From contig JBBCIS010000009.1 in assembly GCA_037189845.1 (NCBI GenBank), forward strand, positions 1-64,000: a stretch of 64,000 nt of DNA, written 5' to 3'. Under the pieces are notes generated by a model. The model saw nothing but the letters and a program-made list of their open reading frames with translations. It ran no database searches and was not told where the DNA came from. The number at the start of each line of letters is the position of its first letter. The first letter of the stretch is position 1. Position numbers and translations under genes: made by a program. This DNA comes from JAMLHH01 sp037189845 (GTDB lineage: Bacteria > Bacteroidota > Bacteroidia > Chitinophagales > JADIYW01). Below, piece after piece: positions 53,622 to 61,319 of this stretch.

Positions 53622-53677
53622 GGCAACGATAGAACCGGTATCCTTTCTGAAAGAAAGATATAAGGTGATAGCGTGCC
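53622..53677 (+). repeat. Structured intergenic element, copy C (Flavo-1-like)
   Basis: Outer GGCA.CG / CGTGCC, internal loop ATAGAACCGG opposite TAAGGTGATAG, inner stem TATCCTTTCT / AGAAAGATA with a TGA-type loop. Same core as copies A (4655-4706) and B (5788-5896). Lies between the rhomboid and thyA genes. Confidence 0.5.
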
Positions 53678-53775
53678 TGCCGCCCAAAGAAATTGAATTC
53701 TGTTGCTCATTATAATTATGCACGAACTGGATAAGTTTTGCAACCGTTTTTTTGATTTTTTACGATATTGGTATC

Positions 53776-54678
53776 ATGAAGCAGTATCAGGATTTGCTGA
53801 GACATATTTTAGAGCATGGCGAAGTAAGGGGAGATCGTACCGGGACGGGGACGATAGGAGTTTTCGGGTACCAGATGAGATTTGACCTGAACGAGGGGTT
53901 TCCTTTGGTGACGACCAAAAAAGTACATCTGAAATCTATCATTCATGAGCTGTTGTGGTTCCTGAAAGGGGAAACAAATATTCAGTATCTCTGTGAAAAC
54001 AATGTCCGGATCTGGGATGACTGGCCTTTTGCGAAATATCAAAAGAGCTCAGAATATCAGGGCGAGGATATGAAAACTTTTGCTCAGAAAATTGCTGCGG
54101 ATAAGGATTTTGCAGAAAGATGGGGCGATTTAGGTCCTGTGTACGGCTCGCAATGGAGATGCTGGCCCGATGGAAATGGCGGAGAAATCGACCAGATAAC
54201 AAATCTGATCGCTCAGATCAAAAACAACCCGAATTCGAGAAGGCTGATCGTCAGTGCCTGGAATGTGGCAGATATCGAGCAGATGACTTTGCCGCCTTGT
54301 CATACCATTTTTCAGTTTTATGTAGGCCAACCGAAAACGGAAGATGGTAAAAGAACGCTTTCCTGTCAGTTGTACCAAAGAAGCGCGGATACGTTTTTAG
54401 GAGTTCCGTTCAATATTGCATCTTATGCCTTGTTCACAATGATGATAGCACAGGTATGCGATCTGGAATTGGGAGATTTTGTTCACACATTCGGTGATGC
54501 GCATATCTATTCCAATCATGTGGAGCAGGTCAATTTGCAGTTGACAAGAGAGCCGCTTCCGTTGCCAAAAATGTATATCAATCCGGAAGTAAAAGATATA
54601 TTTGCGTTCCGTTACGAGGATTTTGAATTAAAAGACTATCAAAGTCATCCTGCTATCAAAGGCGAGGTGGCTGTATAA
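53776..54678 (+). CDS. thyA: Thymidylate synthase
   Basis: 300 residues from ATG 53776, which matches the family start MKQYQDLLRHILEHG. The catalytic Cys is in LPPCHTIFQFYV; DRTGTGTIGVFG binds substrate phosphate and FGDAHIYSNHVEQ is the late signature. It is longer than the E. coli enzyme because of an insert around residues 85-120 (SSEYQGEDMKTFAQKIAADK), as in the Lactobacillus type. Converts dUMP to dTMP using methylene-THF. Followed after 9 nt by folA. Confidence 0.97.
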   Translation: MKQYQDLLRHILEHGEVRGDRTGTGTIGVFGYQMRFDLNEGFPLVTTKKVHLKSIIHELLWFLKGETNIQYLCENNVRIWDDWPFAKYQKSSEYQGEDMKTFAQKIAADKDFAERWGDLGPVYGSQWRCWPDGNGGEIDQITNLIAQIKNNPNSRRLIVSAWNVADIEQMTLPPCHTIFQFYVGQPKTEDGKRTLSCQLYQRSADTFLGVPFNIASYALFTMMIAQVCDLELGDFVHTFGDAHIYSNHVEQVNLQLTREPLPLPKMYINPEVKDIFAFRYEDFELKDYQSHPAIKGEVAV

Positions 54679-54687
54679 TAAAATTGT

Positions 54688-55176
54688 ATGATTATATCTC
54701 TGATTGTAGCCGTTTCTGAGAATGGTGTCATAGGCAACAATAACGAATTGCCTTGGAAATTATCTTCTGATCTGAAAAGATTCAAGTATTATACAAAAGG
54801 GAAAGCTGTCATCATGGGCAGAAAAACTTTTGAATCTATCGGTCATCCGCTACCGGAACGGATCAATATCGTCCTGAGCAAAAAGAAAGATTACAAACCA
54901 GAAAAAACACTGGTGTTTTCAGAAATCTCAGATGCGATGAATTTTGCCGCTGACAATCAATTAGAAGAAGTTTTTGTCATCGGTGGTGCAGATGTGTATG
55001 AGCAGACTTTTGATATTGCTGACAGAATCTATCTCACTAAAGTACATGCAAAAATCGATGGCGATGCCTATTTCCCTGAAGTAAACATGGAAGAATGGGA
55101 CATCGTGGATGAAGAGTTTGTAGGGAAAGACGACAAAAACCAGTACGACAGTACTTTCTATCTTTTAGAACAATGA
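54688..55176 (+). CDS. folA: Dihydrofolate reductase
   Basis: 162 residues, single domain. MIISLIVAVSENGVIGNNNE, LPWKLSSDLKRFKYYT, VIMGRKTFESIG and EVFVIGGADVYEQ are the DHFR signatures. It regenerates THF consumed by thymidylate synthase; the thyA-folA pair is a classic operon. The stop overlaps the next gene by 4 nt. Confidence 0.97.
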   Translation: MIISLIVAVSENGVIGNNNELPWKLSSDLKRFKYYTKGKAVIMGRKTFESIGHPLPERINIVLSKKKDYKPEKTLVFSEISDAMNFAADNQLEEVFVIGGADVYEQTFDIADRIYLTKVHAKIDGDAYFPEVNMEEWDIVDEEFVGKDDKNQYDSTFYLLEQ

Positions 55177-56363
55177 TAGCTATAGCAGATATTATCCTGC
55201 AAAAAGGACGTGAATCTTCTGTACAGAGATTGCATCCGTGGATATTCAGTGGTGCAATCAAGAAAATTTCCGGCAGTCCGAAAGATGGCGATGTCGTCAG
55301 AGTACTGGATGCGAAAAGTGATTTTCTGGCAACAGGTCATTACTATGACGGAGGTATCTCTGTGAAAATTCTGAGCTTTCAGGATGAGCAGATAGATGAT
55401 TCTTTCTGGGAGAAAAAATTGCAGGCTGCTTTAGACAGAAGAAAATGGATAGGCATCTTCAAGCAAACTCATACCAATGCATACAGGTTGGTACATGGCG
55501 AAGGTGATGAATTGCCGGGACTGATAGCAGATATTTATGATGATGTGCTGGTATTGCAGGCTCATAGTATCGGAATGTATCATGCTATTGAAAAAATCGC
55601 CGCTGCAGCTCAGAAAGTTTTAGGAAATCATATCACCGCTATTTACGACAAAAGCAAAGATTGTTTACCTCCACAGTTTGCTCAGACGGTACAAAACAGA
55701 TGGATTTTCGGAGCAAAAGAAAATCTGACTGTCCGTGAACACGATATACAATTTCATATAGATGTAGTCAAAGGTCAGAAAACAGGATTTTTTCTGGATC
55801 AGAGAGATAACAGGGCTTTATTAGGCACTTATTCCAACGGTAAAACAGTATTGAATACCTTTTGTTATTCGGGAGGATTCAGCCTGGCAGCTTTACTGGC
55901 TGGTGCTGAAAAAGTAGATTCAGTCGATGTATCCGGTAATGCCATTCAGTTGACAGACAGAAATGTCGAACTCAATCAGATTCCAGAGGGGAAACATCAA
56001 TCATACACGGAAGATGTGATGAAATTTCTCCGCAAAGAAGATGTTCCGCAGTATGATATTGTGGTATTAGATCCGCCAGCATTTGCCAAAAGTGTCAGCA
56101 AAAGGCACAATGCCGTACAGGGATATAAAAGGCTGAATGTATTAGGTCTGGAAAAAGTAAAACCAGGAGGATTATTGTTTACATTCTCCTGTTCACAAGT
56201 AGTAGATGCTCCTTTATTCCTGAACACGGTGACTGCTGCTGCTATCGAATGCGGAAGAAATGTCAAGGTACTACATCGTCTGTCACAACCTGCTGACCAT
56301 CCTGTGAATATTTTCCATCCGGAAGGCAGCTACCTGAAAGGATTGGTGATGGTAGTGGAGTAG
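55173..56363 (+). CDS. 23S rRNA m5C methyltransferase, RlmI-like
   Basis: 396 residues. An N-terminal PUA domain (QRLHPWIFSGAIKKISG) is followed by a central domain and a class I SAM methyltransferase with TVLNTFCYSGGFSLAALLAG, VVLDPPAFAKS and the catalytic Cys in LFTFSCSQVVD. The pattern matches RlmI (m5C1962 of 23S rRNA in E. coli). Start overlaps folA. Its last codons (GSYLKG, around 56326-56341) are partly duplicated 2 kb downstream at 58300-58315, flanking an acquired module. Confidence 0.92.
   Translation: MIAIADIILQKGRESSVQRLHPWIFSGAIKKISGSPKDGDVVRVLDAKSDFLATGHYYDGGISVKILSFQDEQIDDSFWEKKLQAALDRRKWIGIFKQTHTNAYRLVHGEGDELPGLIADIYDDVLVLQAHSIGMYHAIEKIAAAAQKVLGNHITAIYDKSKDCLPPQFAQTVQNRWIFGAKENLTVREHDIQFHIDVVKGQKTGFFLDQRDNRALLGTYSNGKTVLNTFCYSGGFSLAALLAGAEKVDSVDVSGNAIQLTDRNVELNQIPEGKHQSYTEDVMKFLRKEDVPQYDIVVLDPPAFAKSVSKRHNAVQGYKRLNVLGLEKVKPGGLLFTFSCSQVVDAPLFLNTVTAAAIECGRNVKVLHRLSQPADHPVNIFHPEGSYLKGLVMVVE
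56326..56341 (+). repeat. Left copy of direct repeat from rlmI 3' end
   Basis: GCAGCTACCTGAAAGG within the rlmI coding end, matching 58300-58315 at 15 of 16 bases; similarity resumes after a gap with TGGAGTAGT and TTGCA. Confidence 0.7.
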
Positions 56364-56537
56364 TGACGATTGCAGATTTTTGTACGCAAGAATTGAGCAA
56401 TTGGCAAATGCAACAATAGTATAAAGTATAATTTATGATTTGCTGATATAGAGGGAAATGAACAATTCAACAGCAATTTTAATTATCTTGATTTACATTC
56501 TTTCGCAAATGGTACAATGATAAATAAAAAATGAGAT

Positions 56538-57401
56538 ATGGCGAGATTAAGCTCAATCAATGATACTTTTGAAAGTTATCAACGTTTAATTTCATTTTAT
56601 GAAGCCAATAAAAACAAGAGCTTTTCTTCTGTACATTTGGAATTAAGTGGTTTTTTCGCAGCTAATTTGAGTGCTGCTTTGGGAGCTGTTTTGGATATTT
56701 TCACCTCAAATCTCAACGACATACATTTTGATTCAATAGAACCACAGATAGAAACCATTCTGCTAAAAAATGATTTTCTGACTTATTATGGGAAAAAGCG
56801 TGCTTTAGATACCAATCATACAACTATCAAATTTCAAAAACTGAAACCGACCGATGGAAAATTTTTTAAAAACTATGTAATTGAAGAGCTGATAGAAGGG
56901 CATATTGCAAACCTACCACGTATGTCTAATGGAGTAAAGGAGAAAATCGTAGAAGCTATTTATGAGATTTTTGTGAATGCACAAATCCATAGTGAAACAC
57001 AATTCATATACACTTGCGGGCAATTTTATCCGACTAAGGGCAAAATAGAATTCACAATTGTGGATACGGGCATCGGATTTAAAAACAGAGTTAACAGAAG
57101 ATTTAACCGTAACCTTAATGCAACACAAGCTATTCAATGGGCAGTTCAGGACAGAAAAACAACCAAACAAGGTATTTCTGGTGGAATCGGATTGGCAGTA
57201 TTGAGGGAGTTTATTGAAAAAAACAAAGGGAAAATGCAGATTGTCAGCAATGAAGGTTTTTATCAGTACAGCTGTACCGGAGAAATCCTTAAAGAATTTG
57301 ACGGACAATTTCCAGGAACAATAGTAAATTTACAGTTCAGAACGGATGACAACAGTAATTACTCTCTTAGCAGTGAGATTAATATAGACGATATATTCTA
57401 G
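56538..57401 (+). CDS. GHKL-type ATPase with N-terminal STAS-like region
   Basis: 287 residues, cytoplasmic. N-terminal 30-70 (VHLELSGFFAANLSAALGAV) has the strand-helix look of a STAS-type domain. The C-terminal half is a HATPase_c fold like that of anti-sigma kinases: N-box Glu143/Asn147 in YEIFVNAQIH, G1 box D176TGIGF, G2 box GISGGIGLAVL (212-222). There is no histidine-kinase phosphoacceptor domain. Such proteins bind ATP and may phosphorylate a STAS partner on Ser/Thr. First of three tightly packed genes (4-nt gap to the next). Domain calls are firm for the ATPase, moderate for STAS. Confidence 0.82.
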   Translation: MARLSSINDTFESYQRLISFYEANKNKSFSSVHLELSGFFAANLSAALGAVLDIFTSNLNDIHFDSIEPQIETILLKNDFLTYYGKKRALDTNHTTIKFQKLKPTDGKFFKNYVIEELIEGHIANLPRMSNGVKEKIVEAIYEIFVNAQIHSETQFIYTCGQFYPTKGKIEFTIVDTGIGFKNRVNRRFNRNLNATQAIQWAVQDRKTTKQGISGGIGLAVLREFIEKNKGKMQIVSNEGFYQYSCTGEILKEFDGQFPGTIVNLQFRTDDNSNYSLSSEINIDDIF

Positions 57402-57405
57402 TATT

Positions 57406-57753
57406 ATGGAAAAAACAACTATTCATATAGTGAATACTATTGGAGATGTATTTGGAGTAGAAGCCGAAGACGGTGAGAAAGTATATCATTTAGTTTTAAA
57501 AGCTTTTAATGACAAAAAGAAAGTCATTCTTTCTTTTCAAAACATAGAAATGTTGACTACTGCTTTTTTAAATACAGCAGTTGGGCAATTGTACAATACA
57601 TTTTCTGAAGAGTTTATAAAAGAACATTTAAGTGTGGCTGAAATTTCAGAATCAGGGAAAGTAGCATTAAAAAGAGTTGTAGATACAGCCAAACTATATT
57701 ATAAAGACCCGGAAGCGATACAGCGCAGTATTAATGAAATCTTAGGTGAATAA
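57406..57753 (+). CDS. DUF4325 STAS-like protein
   Basis: 115 residues. The core VILSFQNIEMLTTAFLNTAV then GQLY (about 40-63) is the DUF4325 signature, a short STAS-like fold similar to anti-anti-sigma factors; Thr51/Thr52 sit where STAS proteins carry the phosphorylated residue. By analogy it would be the switch partner of the upstream GHKL ATPase. It lies 2 nt before the PIN gene. Function of DUF4325 is not established; the partner-switch role is inference. Confidence 0.82.
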   Translation: MEKTTIHIVNTIGDVFGVEAEDGEKVYHLVLKAFNDKKKVILSFQNIEMLTTAFLNTAVGQLYNTFSEEFIKEHLSVAEISESGKVALKRVVDTAKLYYKDPEAIQRSINEILGE

Positions 57754-57755
57754 AT

Positions 57756-58298
57756 ATGGCTGTAAAATATTCTTTGGATAAAGTCTCACAATTACAAGAA
57801 TACTCATTTTTTGTAGATGCAAATGTGTTGATTTATTTATTCTGGCCAACAGGTTCTACGCATTGGGAAGATCGTTACGCCAGAGTTTTTAGAGTACTAT
57901 TAAGACAAGGGAATCCTCTGTTTGTAGACTTTTTAGTAGTTTCAGAGGTTGTAAACAGAGCTATTAAAGCAGAATATGAAAAATTCCTTATTCAGAATAA
58001 CATAGCGAAATCTCAGCTTAAATATAAAGATTACAGAAACAGTTCTGATGGCAAAGATGCACTGAGAGATATCTATACTATTGTCAGAAATAATATTTTA
58101 GACCGCTTTAATGTAGTAGGGAAGTATTTTGAGAAACAGGATATTGATAGTTTTCTGGTAAATGATGAACTGGATTTTGTAGATAAGGCAATAGTGAAAA
58201 TTTGTAAAGAAAATTCGTTGGTCATCCTTACTAATGACAAGGATTTTAAAAATACAGATTTGGATATTCTGACAGGAAATCCGGTTATTTTACACTAA
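57756..58298 (+). CDS. PIN-domain nuclease of the three-gene module
   Basis: 180 residues, longer than VapC because of a helical insert (about 75-135). PIN acidic residues are present: D21 in VDANVLIYLF, E64 in VVSEVVNRAI, D140/D143 in LDFVDKAIV and D161 in LTNDKDF, so an active RNase is likely. There is no classical small antitoxin upstream; instead the STAS-like gene ends 2 nt before. The stop codon is followed almost at once by the right copy of the rlmI direct repeat, marking the module's edge. Confidence 0.85.
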   Translation: MAVKYSLDKVSQLQEYSFFVDANVLIYLFWPTGSTHWEDRYARVFRVLLRQGNPLFVDFLVVSEVVNRAIKAEYEKFLIQNNIAKSQLKYKDYRNSSDGKDALRDIYTIVRNNILDRFNVVGKYFEKQDIDSFLVNDELDFVDKAIVKICKENSLVILTNDKDFKNTDLDILTGNPVILH

Positions 58299-58299
58299 A

Positions 58300-58315
58300 G
58301 CAGCTATCTGAAAGG
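58300..58315 (+). repeat. Right copy of direct repeat from rlmI 3' end
   Basis: GCAGCTATCTGAAAGG, 15 of 16 bases identical to 56326-56341, then GTTTGGAGTAGTTTGCA resembling the following rlmI end sequence with a short gap. Non-coding here. Confidence 0.7.
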
Positions 58316-58328
58316 GTTTGGAGTAGTT

Positions 58329-58420
58329 TGCAATGTGGCAATGAGCAATGGGCAAGATTGCAATGTGGCAATGGGCAAGTGCTGACGCAACAATAGGCAA
58401 GATTGTCAAAGATAACGGAC
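58329..58420. repeat. Degenerate GCAATGGGCAA-type short repeats
   Basis: Several imperfect copies of GCAATG(T/G)GGCAA occur in tandem; weaker similar sequence is at 53515-53590 and 56385-56420. Simple decayed intergenic repeat, not CRISPR (no constant spacing). Confidence 0.6.
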
Positions 58421-58473
58421 GAGTAAATTTATCAGGTTTTGTGTATCTTTAAATAGAGTCAAATTTCTGACAA

Positions 58474-58694
58474 ATGAAGAAAATGAGAGAAATCACCATA
58501 CATCCTGAGTCGGAAGAGCAGTTTGAAACGGTCAAGGCTGTTTTGGAAGCTTTGAAAGTTCCTTTTGAGTCAGCATCTGTAAGTTTGCCTGAATCTGCTA
58601 TAAAGAGTATCATAAAAGTATCGAACAGTTTGATAATGGTCAGACAATTTCTCTGCAAACATTTAAAGAAAAACATTTACGTAAGTATCAGTGA
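58474..58694 (+). pseudogene. Antitoxin gene with a 1-nt frameshift
   Basis: Frame 1 reads MKKMREITIHPESEEQFETV, KAVLEALKVPFE and LPESAIKSII. Frame 2 continues SIEQFDNGQTISLQTFKEKH and LRKYQ to a TGA at 58692-58694. Adding one A to the four-A run at 58614-58617 joins them into IKSIIKSIEQF, matching the usual Bacteroidota ParD-like antitoxin pattern. The restored protein has about 73 residues. The end overlaps the toxin GTG start (GTGA). Confidence 0.75.
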
Positions 58695-58980
58695 ACTATG
58701 AAGTGATATTTACACCCGAAGCAGAAGATACTTATGAATCGGTCGTTTCCCAGCTATCCGAACGTTGGGAGAAAAATTTGTCCTTGAATTTGAAAATCAT
58801 CTGGAAGAGGTATTAGAAACATTAGAGCATTCTCCTTTTATGTATCCTGTTTTTGAAGAAGGAATGCAAATTCGCAGAGTCATATTGCATAAAAACTGTT
58901 CATTACTTTACAAAGTGACAAGGGAAGTTGTTTTGGTGGTTTGCTTTTGGGACAACCGGCAAAATCCTATATTTCATTAG
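58691..58980 (+). pseudogene. RelE/ParE family toxin with a 1-nt frameshift
   Basis: From GTG 58691 the frame reads NYEVIFTPEAEDTYESVVSQ, LSERW; a second frame from 58765 reads GEKFVLEFENHLEEVLETLE, then IRRVILHKNCSLLYKV and VVLVVCFWDNRQNPIFH. One extra G in the GGG run at 58767-58769 restores ERWGEKF, the family sequence. The ending FWDNRQNP is typical of ParE/RelE toxins of this lineage. Both partners of this pair are broken by homopolymer shortening. Confidence 0.78.
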
Positions 58981-58993
58981 ATGTATTACCCAA

Positions 58994-59350
58994 CTACTTC
59001 GTCAGTACTCTGTCCAACACAGATTTCAGGTAAGTAACTTCCGCTTTCAGAGAATTGATTTGTTCTTCGTAGAGTTTTTTAGTATCGTCCGTCTGGTGAT
59101 TAATGACTAATCCCTGACCGGTTTGATTATGCATCACATTGAACACTAAATGTTCATTGAAAGTGATAATATCCTCAGGACGCAGCTGTAAAACTTCAGC
59201 CACTTTTTCCAATTTGCTGTAAGAAATATCCGTTTCTCCTGTTTCTATTTTGCTGTAAGCAGACTGAGTCATGTTCAAAGAAACCGCCATGTGCTCTTGT
59301 GTGAAATTCTTTAATTCTCTCAGCTTTTTGATTTTCTGTCCTACTTGCAT
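58994..59350 (-). CDS. XRE-family transcriptional regulator
   Basis: 118 residues. Helix-turn-helix at about 5-62 (IKKLRELKNFTQEHMAVSLN, MTQSAYSKIETGETDIS), then a C-terminal helix (KKLYEEQINSLKAEVTYLKS) likely to dimerise as a coiled coil. Sits in the accessory island, convergent with the broken toxin pair. Has its own TATCTTTG promoter box; target genes unknown, autoregulation possible. Confidence 0.88.
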   Translation of the reverse strand: MQVGQKIKKLRELKNFTQEHMAVSLNMTQSAYSKIETGETDISYSKLEKVAEVLQLRPEDIITFNEHLVFNVMHNQTGQGLVINHQTDDTKKLYEEQINSLKAEVTYLKSVLDRVLTK

Positions 59351-59371
59351 ACAGGATATTTTACTTCATTT

Positions 59372-59379
59372 CAAAGATA
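59372..59379 (-). promoter_or_regulatory. -7 box of XRE regulator gene
   Basis: TATCTTTG on the minus strand, 22 nt before the ATG. Upstream TTCG CTAAA CGA around 59395 is a small inverted repeat that could be an operator. Confidence 0.45.
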
Positions 59380-59476
59380 GAGAAATAAATTATTCGCTAA
59401 ACGATTATTATATTCATGATGAAAGGATATTGTAGGTTATATAAATATTTCCTTTGCAAATCAACAAATCAAAAAG

Positions 59477-60292
59477 ATGGACAAGATTTTATACTTATTG
59501 ATAGCGTTTCTTATTGTCAGCTGTGGCAAAGATGAAGTTCTTAAAACAAATGAAAATCCTTATTCTAAAAAAAGACCGTCTAAGATTAGCATAATAGGTG
59601 AAAGCCAGATAATTGACTACAATTTTCGATATGAGGGTAATAAGTTAATACAAATTAAACTTTCTGAGAGCTCGAGTGATTATACCCAAATTTATAATCA
59701 GGATTTTAATTTCAGATACATTGGGGATACGGTAATTATGACAACCCAAGAAACTGGTGGTGCTGAAAATTATGCATTTGAGCACAAGTACTTGATAGAT
59801 GAAAACAGAATGGCTGTTTATAGTAAACGAGGGAGTAGATACCTTAGTCCGGAAATGAGATGGAGTAGCTATAGCGATGTTTTCTTATTAAAAGGTGGAC
59901 GAATTGAGGAATATGTACATTATGACACTGACGGTAAAAGAAGCAAGCGTTTTTTCTATACAGGTGACAAACTCACTAAAACTCTTGAGGATAATAAACA
60001 GGAAATATTATTCAGGTATGAAGGAGATTTGGTTTATAAAGAATACAACTCACGTTCTGTTATTGGAAAAATTAAAGATGGAAAGTTAATTGAGTGGAGA
60101 GTAAGAGATTGGCTCTCGAAATTCTCTTATACTTCGGATGGGTTGTTAAGCGAGATTGAAGACTCAGGTTCTAAAACTCAATATTTCTATGAAAATGGGA
60201 GTACAAATATCGAGTTTCTACAACTGGATTATGAGGGTCATTTTGTTGACTTAATGCTAAATCCTCTCTTTTTATTTTTTTATATGCTATAA
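59477..60292 (+). CDS. Lipoprotein with YD/Rhs-like repeats, possibly truncated
   Basis: 271 residues. Signal peptide with lipobox FLIVSC followed by GKDE. Repeating strands of the form FRYEGNKLIQIKL, FFYTGDKLTKTLEDN, LFRYEGDLVYKEYN and FSYTSDGLLSEIEDSG resemble YD/Rhs-type repeats common in Bacteroidota lipoproteins. The end (NPLFLFFYML) is abrupt, and in the same frame beyond three stops a tail of about 32 residues (EKRYYEYFYKNTL, GITTFQDDDIKELLKLKL, to 60412) reads like a lost C-terminus. Function unknown. Confidence 0.7.
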   Translation: MDKILYLLIAFLIVSCGKDEVLKTNENPYSKKRPSKISIIGESQIIDYNFRYEGNKLIQIKLSESSSDYTQIYNQDFNFRYIGDTVIMTTQETGGAENYAFEHKYLIDENRMAVYSKRGSRYLSPEMRWSSYSDVFLLKGGRIEEYVHYDTDGKRSKRFFYTGDKLTKTLEDNKQEILFRYEGDLVYKEYNSRSVIGKIKDGKLIEWRVRDWLSKFSYTSDGLLSEIEDSGSKTQYFYENGSTNIEFLQLDYEGHFVDLMLNPLFLFFYML

Positions 60293-60314
60293 AATCCCTA
60301 TAATATATGATGAA

Positions 60315-60415
60315 TAGAAAAGAGATACTACGAATACTTTTATAAAAATACACTAGTAGGCATTACTACTTTTCAAGATGATGATATCAAGGAATTACTG
60401 AAATTGAAACTATAG
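60315..60415 (+). pseudogene. Possible eroded C-terminal end of the preceding lipoprotein
   Basis: In the same frame as the 59477-60292 gene, after stops at 60290 and 60308-60313, EKRYYEYFYKNTLVGITTFQ and DDDIKELLKLKL are open to TAG. Such Tyr-rich tails occur in related lipoproteins; the link is inferred. Confidence 0.3.
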
Positions 60416-60453
60416 AACAGAATAAAAAATTATCAAACTCTCATAACAAAACC

Positions 60454-61080
60454 ATGTCATTACCAACAGCCATACAAAACAGAGTCAATGAGTTGAAATA
60501 TATAGTCATCAGATCGCTCAATATTTCAACAGAAATGTTTGAACGAAACAGTTTATTTTTTATTCCAACTCCTAAGATTTTTAGTGTAAAGGGGAATTTA
60601 GAATTGTCAGAAATTGGTGAAGCAAATGATCTAAATAAGCAATTTTCAATAGCATATTTGTCATTTATTTCTTATGCACTATCAGCTTCCGCTAATACTA
60701 CCACTCCCATGTATGAAATAATCACACTCAATAAAGATTTAGAGATTGAGAAATTTTCCTGCAATGGTTGGAAACTGCATGAAGTAATATTCGATCGGAG
60801 TGCATCTTACAACAATACTTCATATATTTTGAAATATAAAATCACCGACATCATGGGAGAAATGCTATCTTTTGAAAGGCCTAGAATAAACTTTTCATCA
60901 GATGATAAGATTTTTGAGGAAGTAAAATCCATGTTTTTGAGCATTAAAGAGATTAGTCGGTATTCTACCATTAAACATTATGAATTGGACAAAGAAAACC
61001 AAAAACTTAAAAACAAAATATCAGACTTGGAAGCAGAGTGCAAACAGCTTGAAAATAAGCTAACGCAAAGCAAAATATAG
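60454..61080 (+). CDS. Hypothetical protein with C-terminal coiled coil
   Basis: 208 residues, no signal peptide, not recognised. A mixed alpha/beta body (YIVIRSLNISTEMFERNSLF, LKYKITDIMGEMLSFERP) ends in a heptad-like tail KENQKLKNKISDLEAECKQL and ENKLTQ. From GTG 61080, one base inside the stop, a second short frame continues in the same style (VEENIRLKSSLSQIKDILSE), so the natural C-terminus may have been cut by a frameshift. Lies in the decaying accessory island. Confidence 0.6.
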   Translation: MSLPTAIQNRVNELKYIVIRSLNISTEMFERNSLFFIPTPKIFSVKGNLELSEIGEANDLNKQFSIAYLSFISYALSASANTTTPMYEIITLNKDLEIEKFSCNGWKLHEVIFDRSASYNNTSYILKYKITDIMGEMLSFERPRINFSSDDKIFEEVKSMFLSIKEISRYSTIKHYELDKENQKLKNKISDLEAECKQLENKLTQSKI

Positions 61081-61208
61081 TGGAAGAAAACATCCGGTTA
61101 AAATCCAGTCTGTCGCAAATAAAAGATATTTTATCTGAATCAAACGACTCCTGTGAATCCCAAGCTAAGGAATAGTCTATCAAGGAATTCTTGACAAATG
61201 CAAAAACC
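61080..61208 (+). pseudogene. Frameshifted coiled-coil tail of the preceding gene
   Basis: Reads VEENIRLKSSLSQIKDILSE, SNDSCESQAKE, a TAG, then SIKEFLTNAKT and TGA in one frame. It prolongs the upstream coiled coil if one base is missing near 61078. Alternatively a separate 32-residue cistron. Confidence 0.35.
61180..61197. repeat. Near-palindromic repeat, copy 1
   Basis: TCAAGGAATTCTTGACAA; 17 of 18 bases identical to 61507-61524. Confidence 0.45.
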
Positions 61209-61234
61209 TGATAATTACCTCTTTGAATTATCAG
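61208..61234. other. 9-bp perfect inverted repeat
   Basis: CTGATAATT (61208-61216) and AATTATCAG (61226-61234) with a 9-nt loop, upstream of the RhuM fragment; no T-tract follows, so an operator or remnant terminator rather than an active terminator. Confidence 0.4.
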
Positions 61235-61319
61235 AAGCAACTCTTTCAGAGAAAAACCTACCTTATTTTTATGGAAAATGCGTGATAAATGACTCTTATA
61301 GTCATAAGGTTTTATTGCA

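Noticed and set aside
58329..58420. Regular-looking GCAATG(T/G)GGCAA repeats as CRISPR or attachment array
   Set aside because: Units are short, imperfect and unevenly spaced, no cas genes; simple intergenic repeats.
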